Shown here one piece after another: positions 12,301-24,300 of a stretch of DNA of 64,000 nt (position 1 is its first letter; each line of letters begins with the position of its first letter). The DNA comes from Undaria pinnatifida (lineage: Eukaryota > Sar > Phaeophyceae > Laminariales > Alariaceae). Made by a program: the position numbers and the translations under genes. A model generated the notes under the pieces. That model searched no databases, had not been told where the DNA came from, and saw only the letters and a list, made by a program, of their open reading frames with translations. The stretch lies in NCBI GenBank assembly GCA_012845835.1, contig JABAKD010000011.1, forward strand, positions 4,262,697-4,326,696, read 5' to 3'.

Positions 12301-15300
12301 GGTGGTCGCATGATGATGGATGTATCATGCCAATTCCAGCACCGCAGCCGAGACTGTTTGCCTCCTTCCGATTGATGCGCTGGATTTTTTTCGCGAAGTT
12401 GCCTGAGCACTTGCTGTCAACTGTCCTTCGGACCCACGCGAGCCAGGTACCGGCACGTATCATATCAACCGGGGCGGAAATGTAACGACCGTTGGAATAT
12501 GACTATGATATTCAATCGGTCCTTATGTTTACGTCAAGAATGGTACAGATACTAACCTAGTCGTACCAGGCACGTGCGACCATCGCTTCAGTGCGGTACC
12601 CCTCGTTGGCTCCATCGAACGATGTGCTTCGTTTGTAGGCAGTAGGTGTTAGAAGAGCATACGTACCTGCTCCCTTGTTCGTCACCCTGTACACTCCCGC
12701 CAACATTAACTCGTCTTTCGTTCCCTTTATGCGTTTTCACTTTCTTGTGTTTCGTCCTGAAAAGTCTCGAAGAGAGGATACGCCTGGCGTTGCCCAGCTT
12801 CGGGAAGAGGTGGCCGCCCTCCGGGGGGACGTCGACCACATCCGCTCGGCCATGCAGGACATGCATCGAGAGGTAAACCAAACGCGTGCTTCTACACACT
12901 CTATGAATGACATTAATAACAGTAGCGAAGCGTGCGACGGTAGGGATACCTCATTAGATGAGCTCTACACCTCACCCAACCACCGGCTTCGAGCAACCAT
13001 GTAGGCTAACCCCGATACACAAATCCGTGAGCTATTAATAGGTATCTAACGGATGCTTGTTAATCCTTTCAGGACCCGCTGATAAAGATCAAAGAAGCAA
13101 CGAGCGCCATCTGACTAAGCATGTAGGAACAGCTTGAGGCAATCTGAGCATCGCCATGCCTCACTCTTAGCGTCAACAACGTTTTTGTGTTGCGGTTCGA
13201 ACACATCTCTTACACCAGCAGCTCGAAGTGCTTCATGTGGCCGATGCTGTCATCGACAGTTTTTCCATCAACCCTTGCGTCTGAAGTCCCAAAGGGGCTA
13301 ATAGTGTTATTTTTATACTTGAAACTTCACGCCGGGCCCATGTATCGTGGGCAGCTTCTCAGTTGATGAGCCCCGGCAGCTGGAACGATTGGGCTCAAAA
13401 GCCGCAGCATGAGCTCTAGCTGCGCCACTCCCGCCGCCCCCTGATTTCGTCGGGAGTTGTTTTTTTTTCCCCGCTCCCTGTCCGTGTCTGGCTCGCATCT
13501 ACGGTTGCAGATGTGCGTTCGTTGCGATACGCAGTAGTAACAGCAACTAAACTAGTGGTAGATGCGTGTTGGGAGACAGTTGGGTACCAGTTATTTGGTT
13601 CGACAAATCGACCGTCGCTTTTCTGTCGCTCGTATCGTGGTGCACCACGGTTTTGTCTTGCAGGAGCCTGGCGACAGCAGTGCTAGTAGTTCTGGTGCGG
13701 CACGATTGATTCGCTTCAGCGGCCAAACCGCAACGTGTTGCGACCGCCACATTTTCGCCTGTTCGTGATGGTCGCACGCCGGCCCCATCTCCATACGTGT
13801 ACTTATTTATAGCATGTTGTTGAGCTTTGGCGCAGTAGAACTGCACTCGTCCTACGGCTGCACGGGCGAACGCACGTGTGCTTTTCGGTAAAGCATGACA
13901 CAACTCGCCGATTTGACCCCTCTAGACCGGCATCAGCCTACTGGCACACAGGGGTGTAAACCGTCGACGTCCCTCGCGAATACCATAACTACCACTTGAA
14001 AAAACACGGGGGTCGCTTTTTATTGTTATTATTTTTAGTTTAAACAAACACACTACAATTACAAAAAACAACGGGTCGCTTTTTTTGGTATTGTTTTTCA
14101 ACTGAGAAAAACATGCTGATAACTTTTTTTGCTGTTTTTCTTTTCTGACGGCGACAGGTGGGGTCGGCGGTTCTCTTGCTAAGCCGTTTCGTCGGACTCG
14201 AGTGGGACACCGGGGAAGCCGTGCGCCTGGCGGAGAAGCGGAGCGCCTCGGCTAGAGACGCGGTTGAGCGCCTCTCCAACGACGTGGGAAATCTCGAGCA
14301 GCGCTTGACGATCGCGGGGGGACCGAGACCAAGACCCGAAAACGGCGGCAGCGGCGGCGGCCCAACTTCTGAAACTGTAAAGGGCGACAGCGGTGGTGGG
14401 GGCGATACATCTGAAACCGACGAGGACAGCCTTGGCGAAGCGATACTGTCATCGACCGACCGTCGGGACAGCGGTGGACCACCGGGTAGTAGCGGGAGCG
14501 GAGAGAACCAAAGCCTGCAGTCGGACCGTCCTCGAGGCTCGAGGGACCGGGATCGACTGCACCTACCGAACCCGCTCTCTCAAAACCAACACGAATCGCC
14601 TCGATGTCAGAATGATGGGAGCAAGGACGAGATTTTAGCCCCAGTAACAGCAGCGGTAGAGGCAGATCACCACGGTAAAGATGCTGCTGCCGGGGGTGTG
14701 GGCGCAGGAGGCCATCATTTAGACGACGGGCTCCGTTGCTCGGGAAATCAGGAGTCGTCATCTATATCTCCAGACTTTGGGGAAGAGGGAGTGCTGTTAA
14801 CTCGACGACCTAGCGCAGGGAGGATCGATGTTCGTGATGCTGAGGTGGGCAGATTGGCTTCCGTGGGTCAGGGCGTCGCGGAGGCTAAGGATCACGACCA
14901 GGAACAGGAGAAGCGCTTAGAGGGTGAGGAGGGGGAAGATGGTCAGGAAGCCAAGAACGACAAGGAGGAGGACGACGAGAGCGCGGGGGGGGGAGAGAAA
15001 GATGAGGAGGAGAACGATATGCACGACGAGGAGAAGGAAGAGGAAGAGGAGGAGAGGAAGAAGGACGGGGAGACCCACACAACGAAGAACGCTAGTCGAA
15101 AACCAGGACCGATGTCACTCGCTCGAACAGGCGGTCCGTTTTCCGGCAAACACGGTGATACGCAAAGGGCAGGTGCAAGGCACCCTCTTGTGGGGAACAC
15201 ATCGTCGGGTGAAGATGAGTCGGGTTCCTCGGGCTCTCGGCGAAGGGGTGAAGATTATGCGAGCAGAGAACTCCGTACTTCGGAGGGTGGCAGGGAAGAC

Positions 15301-18300
15301 CGCGGTGGCAGGAGCATGCCACAGGATGATCGAAGGGCAGAGGTGGGTAATACAATACCCCACGCATCGGACAAGGACCGATCGGCGGCCGGGGACATTA
15401 CAGCGACTTCCCCGCTGAATCCACCGGCGATTTCGGCGCGAAGTAACAGCGGAGATGGTGACGGTGGCGTTGGTGGTGATGGTGGTGGTGGCGGTGGTGG
15501 TAGTGGCGGTGGTAGTGGCGGTGATGGTGGTGGTGGTGGTGGTGGTGGTGGTGGTGATGGTGGTGGTGGTGGTGGTGGTGGTGGTGATGGTGGCGGCGGT
15601 GGCGGCGGCGGCGGCGGAAGTGGAAGAAATACTGACGACACGAGCCAGACGTCTGGAAGCTGGACCAGTAGAACCAGTGATTCTCAGTCCTCGGATCAAA
15701 GCGTGACGTCGACGCCTCGCAGTAGTCGCGCCCGTAACGACCCCAGCAGAGAAGTGGCAGTAAGCGGCAGGCCATCACGGGCGGCGGCAGCAGTGGCGGC
15801 GGCTGTGCTGGTGGCTTCAAGTGACAAGGCTGCAGCGTGTGAGTCGATACCGAACGAAGACAACGAGGGAAGCATTGTGGAGAGTTGCGAGGCCATTATT
15901 CACTCGGGGGGGCGGGGTAGCCAACAACAGTTAGCGTCGAGGACGACGGCGGAGGATGGGGTATCGACTGCGGAGCGTCCTGTCGAGCTGCAGGGCAGAT
16001 CTGACATTCCCTCTTCGAGCGGTGATGAAGATATCAACCCGATCCTCACGCTGCGACTGCCCACCCCGCTTGAAGCACGGAGACGGGAGAGGGCGGAACA
16101 AGAAGAGAGTTCAGGCGACGAAGCGTCGCATACGTCGAGATCTCGCAGTCGGAAAGACGCGGCTGTTGTTGCTGCTGCCGCTGCGGCAGGCTCCACAGAA
16201 GTAACATAATCTAGATGCACTGCGCGGGGGATGGAGGAAACAGGTCCTGGACGTCTTGGGGAGGGGGTGGTTTCAACAAACGCCTCCATCCAGTCCAGTC
16301 TTGCTGCGTTTGACTCGACAAAGGCCTCCGCTCAGTCCGGTCTTGCCTCGTCAGGGGATGGCGAATCGCAAGAGTGTGCAGTCCTTCGTTTCGATGGCGA
16401 CTCCCCTGACTCTGATGCGTCGTCATGACAGCAGTTTTTCGGACGCAGAAGTCGAGGGTGGAATTTGGGCTATTAGTGGGGAAGGAGAACGATGAGCGCC
16501 TTTCCGCGCCTAACTGTACTGTGTTATTGTGTTGGTTGGGCCGCAAATATTTAAAACTGTCATGCAAATAGGCACTAAGAATGAGGGGAGCTCTATCCCT
16601 CCAGGAACGGCCTGTCGTGTGACACAATGCGGGGCGTGCCATGAATATTGGAACATGTTGTAATCGAAACTGCCGTCGTCCTCACCACGTCACGCCATAC
16701 CGGCTTTGGCGATAATTCGAAATGTTGGGCTCAAAGAGTTTTGTAAGAGGGAGCGCTAGTGTACGTATGACGGGAAGGGCCGTGCGCCACCGTAGTGAGG
16801 GGAAAGCTTGCGCACGTTGCACAGATCGGACACCATGTAATGATCTTTGCCTTTCACGGCGCAGGGTTCCTGGTTTGTATGATTCGCGCATGGCCTATAG
16901 ATAGATCATGTTGCCGGATGGGAGCAGTATGATCTGCATGGCCTGGCACATGTTTCGTGGGTTGAATCTGTACTACACGGATCTTGCACTCGTCGACTCA
17001 TAATTGCGACGGATCCGATGCGGAATCTAGATTATCTAGATCGTGATCTGTCTGATGTGTTAATTTTTCGCAAAATCAACCGCGCTGATATCGGGGGGCG
17101 TGATGGCGTCGTCGGTTCAACCGCGATTTTGCCGCCGAAAAAACGGAAAGCGTCGAGGGAGGCCTTAATGGAGCGGGGGACGGGGGGGTTCCTACAAAGT
17201 CTGCCAACACACGACATGACGTTCCGGCACAGATCATGTTGCTGTTATTTTATGCTCGTAGCACCACACAATTCATGTACGGGTTTCGACGAGACCCTCA
17301 ATCCCACTGCTGAGATGTTTGTTAAAAAAACGATGGGCGTACGTAGCATGGGTCTTTTTTTTGTGTGCAGTCCATATGGTTGCGGCTGTAACCCCACCGC
17401 GCCGCGCAGCAGTATTTCTGCATGCAGTCTGCTATCTCTGCTCCGACGCTCGGACTTCTTACCCGACGTTTGCTGTAAACGCTGCCTACCAGGGGCTTCG
17501 ATTGCGCATTTTGGCAGTAGATATGACCGCGTCCTCGCCACCCCAAACTTCGTAATGAGGCCCGCGAGCGCGAAGCGCCAGCCTTTTTTCTTGGTGTTTC
17601 AAGAGGGAAAAATTTACCGGTAACTCTTACTCCCCCCTTGTATTACTCTCTAAATATATTAATAGCGTGATCTCCGCATATGGGGTGAGGTGCGGGCGAA
17701 TGCAGCTGCAACACTGGAGAACAGCAGTAAGGGCGAAAGGGGAAACCCTGGCTTGCGAACAGCGAACGCCATGGAATACATCGGAATATGGTATCAAAAG
17801 AACTCGTCGTCATGATGTCCCATCATCACCGACCGATCTCTTGCTCCTGATTGTATTTGATCTTCGATATATATCCGGAGAGATCTAGTCTACGTTGGTA
17901 CGAGCGCTTGTTGCCGTATTTATGCTTGATTGTTTGGCCTAGTTCTGCTGCGCTGCAAGCACACTCCCACAGGTACGGCATGTATGTGGCACCAGTCATC
18001 AACGTTTTTCGCAGCCGTTCATTCATAAGACAAGAAGCCCACAAAAGATACAAAACACCATGATGAGCCATAACAAAAAGCGAAGTTTTTGCTAACTTAC
18101 ACCACGGGTACCTGGTATCATATTATTTTATAACTAATTTTCAAGGACGTCAGCCGTGAGTTTGACGAATTTCAGGTCAATACCCATCTTTGCAAGCTGC
18201 GTTGCTGTTCATCTCAGCTGTGTGTGATGGAGATCGGGAATTTCGTCGAAGAAAGCCGTTTATCTATGCAAGCTGCGTACGGGTATATGATACTTGGATC

Positions 18301-21300
18301 GCGCATGCTACGGCGTGTATTGCCTCGTGACAGATAGAGATCGGTGACTCTCCTGACCCCCTGAAGGACAACGGTATAATACCAGGCAGGGTCCAAGATC
18401 GAACTTAATCGAAAATCCGACATTATTATTACGCCGCACATTCTTGTGACAGGGGTTGACACACGTAAAACGGTTTCGTTTTTTTCGCCAGACCAATCAT
18501 TGTACACGAAATCAAGCTCGAGGCGTGCAAGCGTGCAAGCGCGCAAGCCTCAACCAGTGGGTGGTCGCGAGTGATATGGCAAGCCGGACAGGCTACGACG
18601 CCGCTGGCAATGCTCCTCCGAGTCCTCTATGCCAACGCACACTGCAGCACACAGACCAGGCGAGCGTTCCTATCCAATCTTCCGTATGATATGCGGCGTA
18701 ATTTTATCATATACTCCGTATATACTAAAACCCTATCGTTTCTATCATATTTTGGAGAAGGCGGTTCTTGTGTTGCGATGCTTCGAGGACTGCAGCGGGC
18801 TGCGTGTGAGAGGTGTAGCTTTGTGCGTAGTGAGCGAGGGAAGCGTCCAAGCAATGCCACCAAAGCATCTTGCTAGTGGACTCTTCCAGGCGGTGCTCGC
18901 GGTGCAGAGCAGATTCTCTTTCGTGTGTGGTAGCGCGACAATTTGCATAGAAAACGCTTGCATCCTGTGGGGACACAGGCAGGATCTTTGATTGGAGGCA
19001 AAAGGGAAGGTGTGGCGATCAAGATACAGCAGTACTGCTGTGTACTCAGCCCTACGATACCTGTACATCGATTTTTATCGTGAATCTTGAGGTGCGCTTT
19101 TGACTCTGGGTCTCTCGTCGTGAATATTTGAGACTCTTTCTCTGGGTTTATCGTGAATTTTTTAGACACGCCTCTTACTACGACGTAAAAAAAACTTGTA
19201 AACTCGCTCCTCTCTGCTTTATACAGGAACAATGCTCGTAGCTCGGCCTACCTCTTGTCTTCGCATAGAAGTACGAATTTCGCTGGAACACCTTCGCTTT
19301 TCAGTTGTTTTGTTGTTGGTGGTGGTGTCGGTCGTCAATCAGCAAGTACTTCCCTTCATCCCAAGCGAACCCTCGTTCTCGGCTATCTTGTCGGTACTCA
19401 CTTACACTTCACCTGATGATGATGCTTACCAAACATATCAAAGCATCACACGCATACCAGGTATTACGTTATGAGTTTGGGCGATCAATCTCGATATTAG
19501 CCCAGCATTTTTAGTTTTGATTTCAACTAAACCCTCGACCTCATATGTGGCGTCTTCTTTTGCTACATAAAACACAGGTTCTGGGGCTGGCGCGCGACCT
19601 CGTTCCTCGAGCGATGGTGTCTTCTCCACCTTACCGACGAAAAAAAGGGTGCCACAGTCAGCGGCAACAACAGGTATGAATAACATCACGCGACCATCTG
19701 CCTCAAGAGAAATCGACTAATTACGAAGAAGGCTAACTTTCCGTTTCTTGTCTTCGCTTGTCGCGGAACCCTACGAGTACCATAACTTGTACTGTTCTAC
19801 TACGGCCGGTCTTTGAGTTGGTTCGTATAGTACCACTAGACTAAGTGTTTAATTTTGTCATCCGAACATGTGCAGCGTATGAGTATCAACAACCAGTTGT
19901 TTTTTCTTTTTTGCTCACCCCATCTATTTCCTTCGCGCTTTTTCTTTGTGCGTCTCCCTCCCAAGACGCAACTCAGACCCGGGGCCACTAAGCAGGCTCT
20001 TCCCCCCCCTCCCCACTACGATACGCGCCTTCATCTTTATTGTGAGAAAAAAGTCCTCACTTTCTTCCCTCGTCGACTCGCGTCGAATTGTGATTGCCCA
20101 CGCTGTAAAGCGCTCTCGGCAGTTGGTGTCTCTAGAAAATAAAATTCTCCATACCGAAATTTGAACCCCTGACTCCAATCTTAGTAGTGAGCGAGGTTAA
20201 CCACTAGACCACCGGGGCGGTACCATATGTCAATTTTTGCACTTAAGATATACTAGCACTGCACATTATCGGAAGGCAAGTGGAACAATACGGTAACCAC
20301 ATCATAGGAGCACATCGTGTAGAGAAGGGGGGGCGGTCCACTTTGAAGCTCCTGTTTTCCAAAGGTGGCGTTATTCGATCAGCCGTGTCTCGGGCAGAGC
20401 TTACGGCTTATTCGAGAAGCGCATGACTCAGCCGTGGGCCATCTGCAAAAGACAACTAACCAACAAAAGAGTCTCGCCGTTCGATGATAGAGGTGCACCA
20501 CATTTTTTCTGAGGTTCTTTACTTTCGGAGCTTAAGACATGTCTTTCTTAACCCAAAAAACTGATTTGGACAAAAATAATAAAACTGCAAGAACCGGACG
20601 AAAAATCCCATTGGCCTCAGGTACACGACGAGAGAATCATGCCAAAAAAAATGGTCTATTTTCGACGATTTTTTTGGGTTAAGGGAGCCCCGTCATTCAA
20701 GAACCGTTTCAGACGAAAAAAAAGTGCTACCTCCGTCGTAGCACGCGTCGTTTCGTTCATTGTGGCAAACCGTTCGAACGTCACCGATAAAAAAGGAGCA
20801 AGCCGTGGAGTGCGCTGCCCCCCAAGGACTACACCGCCCAGCGTGCACACCCTTGTTGGTTACGTTACGTACCAGTACACAACACACCGGATCACATCCC
20901 GTCTGGGGTGACTTCCCGTGCCGGTTCTTTTCCCCACAAAAAAGGGGCGGTGACACATCAAACAGCGAAAAACGGTGGCTTCGAGAAGGTGCCGTCGAAA
21001 AGTTATGTTCATGCGTAGACACATCGCTCGACAGACTGCACTGTGTAGAGTGGTGTGTACACCTTTGTGTTTTTTTCTGAGAGTCCTCGTGACCAGCTGA
21101 AGGAGTTGAAGAGCTCTATACCTCACACAGAAGCGGATTTTGAGTCGACTTGAAATGCAAGCCGATGAACAATTCCATGGCCCAGGCATAAAATCAAGCA
21201 CGATTATCGCAAAATCGTACTCTGATATTCCACCTTTTGGGAGGGGGTAAGAAGCCCCATCAATAACCAGAATAAAAAATAGTCAAAAAGCGGTGTACCT

Positions 21301-24300
21301 TAATATCAATGTCATAGCAAGCGTCGCTCGGCGTTGTTTTTGCGCTCCCGCCGGTTGTCGAACGCACCAACTCCAAAATTCGCCTCGAGGGGGGCTGTCG
21401 TTACAGACTTCTCTTCTACGTAGACGGTTCGTGCATAGATTCGAGTTGACACCATATCATAGTTGGGGTGAATCCAGGTGCTAGAGGTGCTAGTAGATGT
21501 AACAGTCACGCCAAGGCCATTATATAGACGGGCAAGAATTGGTGTAAGTGACGGGGCGATGCTTTCGGGAAAAGCATCCCCACACCGTTCGCTGTTCTAT
21601 ACTGTTCCATAGAGTGTTATATTAGTCAGCCTTGTCGTGTTTAATAGCAGCGAGCCGAAGGACAGACGAATGAGACACAGTGAACCATGATGAGAGCGCT
21701 TCTTCCCAACACCAACATCCCTACACCGCCCTCGGAGACTTCCATGACACTGTGTTACCTTGCGTGTTGTACTGTTCTTGGTCACATGACTAATATAGCT
21801 CGGTAATCCACAGTCTTTGTGTCCGTCTTGTGTCGGCGCTGACAAACGCAAGAGCCACGCTTCTCCGAAAGGCGCTGCCCGGACGACGGCCGCGGCGAAC
21901 AGCCCCCTGCGCTCGTACGCCAAGGGGAAAAACTCTCTCTGGCTCCTCAACTCGGACAGCTACAGGTTTGTTCACAGTTTTGATCACCGAAGTGTGGTGC
22001 TCTTTGGCTCTTTAGTTAGTTGTTGTTGAAAGTTTGTTCAATGCTGACATGTGGTGCTCTTTCAGCATAAATCTACCATAGTTGTTCTTTAAACGCACGA
22101 GGTGGTTAGCCAGCTACAGGTTTTCCTTGACAGTTTTGAGCGCCGACCCGTGATGCTCTGCAGAGTCACGGTCCCGCACAAAGCGATTGACACGACGACT
22201 TGATGCTCTGCAGAGTCGCGGTCTTGCGCAGAAAAGTACGAAAACAATCGACCCGACGCAGACCAAAGTTAATCAGCCAGATACAGTGCGGCTTGATGAT
22301 CCTTTGGTGGTTGAGAATCTACTACAGAGATCCTTTGGTGGTTGAGAATCTACTACAGAGATAAAATTTTACATGTCAGGCGATAGTTGGAAGGCACGAC
22401 GCGGCTAAAACATGTCTGACATTTTCACTGGCAAAATAGCCGTCAGACTACCACCCCCCCCCCATTTTGTTAATAATTTGTAGGCGAAAAACGAGCAAAT
22501 TATTTGATCAAGCCGATATACCAATACGAAGTTCATCATCAATACCTCAGGTGCAGCACACGATATTCTACTTGTAGGCACCGCTGCCACCACCACCGAT
22601 AGAAACACCCAATCCGAGCGATATAGGCCAGAAGCATCGATATAATTCAGTGCCGACAAGAACGACCCTACCCCCCCCTGAAAACATCCAGTTCGTGACA
22701 AAGGAACTCCCACCCACCTCTCTTCCAACATCCACCAAACACCTTGCCATACGGCCAACAAACACCGGTCCTAAACAGCGAGAAGCTTAAACTGCACGTA
22801 CTTTCAGTTTTTAGAACCGCACCCTCGTTTGTTCAGGAGAAAGTACTTGGAGTTAGTGTTGGATACAAGTTACAGTAACAGAAGTAACTTGCGATAAGTG
22901 AAACGCAGAAATTACAGTTGTAAAAACGGTTAACCTTCTTCACGAACAACATGAAAGATGATGATAAAACCAAAGCCAAACGATTAAACCGTACCCACCT
23001 CCTTCAACCTCTTCACGAACGCGAAAAAAAAACAAAAAAAACAGCTCGGTGACGATGAAGATGCTGATCGAAAAGCAAGCGGCCGCCGCCGCGCACCTCA
23101 ACAGCCCCTCGCGCCTCGAGGCCTTCGCCGCCGACTCGCCGCCCCGCCGCCACCGCCGGCCCCGCACACCACCTTCCGCAAGCGGTGTTAACGGTGGCGG
23201 TGGCAGCAACGGCGGTAGAAGGCGTAGGGACGGGGGGGACGGGGAAGCGGTGTCCCCTCAGGCACACCGCGCTGGGGCTGGTTCGAGTGGTGGCATAGCG
23301 CTTTCGGAGCTGGTTTCGGCGACAACGCCTCCACGGAGTAGACGCCACGCGACACAGACCGGGCGCAGTGTTGGTGGTGTTGGCGTCGTCGGAGGTGGTG
23401 GAGGGGGCGCGGAACATCGCCGGTCTTTGGCTCAGGAGACGTACACAAAAACTTTCTCGGGGATGCAGGTGTGATACTTGGTGCGATGTTACAGTAGAGC
23501 CTTTGTCGGGGATGGATACACAAGTGTGATAAGATGTTGTGTTGGGACTAGAGATGATCACCGGATGCAAAAACAACCGGCTAAATCCGCAGTTTTTGGA
23601 AACCCAGAAGGGCGTTTGCAATCACTCGGGTTTTCAAAATAAACTACTCGTATGTATCTTTAACTTTGTGTTTTGTTTAATTTCGTGTTTTTATATATAT
23701 GTTTTTCAGGGCGCCCGTAATCTACACTAAAAAAATGACCTTGCGACAATGAATAGCAGGGAACATAAAACACGACAGCGAGAACGTTGGCTTATCAACG
23801 CGTCGAACATAAACAACCGAAAATACGTATTTGGAACTACACAACAAAGAAAAGGAAACGTCGACAAACCACCCGCGTTTTCTAACGTTGGGGAGGCTTT
23901 TAATACCTGCGAAAACATGAGCCGGTTTGACCGGTCTTTCGCTTTATTTGTTTTATTAAAAGCAACAACTCCTCCTATCCGGTTGGGCTTTTCGAAAATA
24001 AACGCTATTCGGTGCCCATCTCTAGATGGGATTGGTTCGCTGGTGTGCTTGGCTGAACCACACCTTAACATTTTCTGAGACGCGGATAGATGTAACAGAC
24101 GTGGAAACTATAGCGGTACGAAGGAAATTAGTTGTTGGGGCTGGAGAGCCACTATATGTACGAAGTACGATGCTAGGATCGATATCGCTGTTGTTAATGG
24201 CTGAAACCACTGTACATACGAAAGTACGATGCTAGGATCGATACCGCTGGTGTTTATGGCTGGATCCACCACACGAAGTACGATGCTAGGATCGCTTCGC

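Larger units (their letters stand above)
3208..12797 (+). other. Intron 2 (or intergenic), with nested minus-strand exon; bounds approximate
   Basis: Exon 3 starts at 12765 or 12798, so the intron ends at one of those. It contains: a GC-rich self-complementary block with oligo-T at 4735-5165 whose last 110 bp recur at 26205-26315; a fragment of the 400-bp repeat at 5806-5920; a coding-like minus exon at 7364-7627; a C-rich stretch near 7230-7320; a diverged tandem pair at 8577-8719; a two-unit tandem duplication at 9848-10028; and a dispersed-repeat copy at 10733-10795. The rest shows nothing recognisable. Confidence 0.45.
16201..21813 (+). other. Intron 4
   Basis: Donor GTAACA (weak); acceptor CCACAG. 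Contents: a repeat at 18146-18215 shared with 36005-36075; an unassigned minus ORF at 19438-19689; a tRNA-like sequence at 20150-20222; a MITE at 20477-20750. The stretch 16210-18140 shows nothing recognisable apart from a 201-codon plus ORF (17018-17623) with no family match. Confidence 0.5.

Noticed and set aside
14252-15820. Antisense His/Thr/Pro-rich frames opposite exon 4
   Set aside because: Shadow of the GGT-coded poly-Gly and acidic segments.
17018-17623. 201-codon plus-strand ORF in intron 4
   Set aside because: Has an ATG and a long frame, but mixed third positions, Cys-rich noise and no family resemblance. Too weak to list as a gene.
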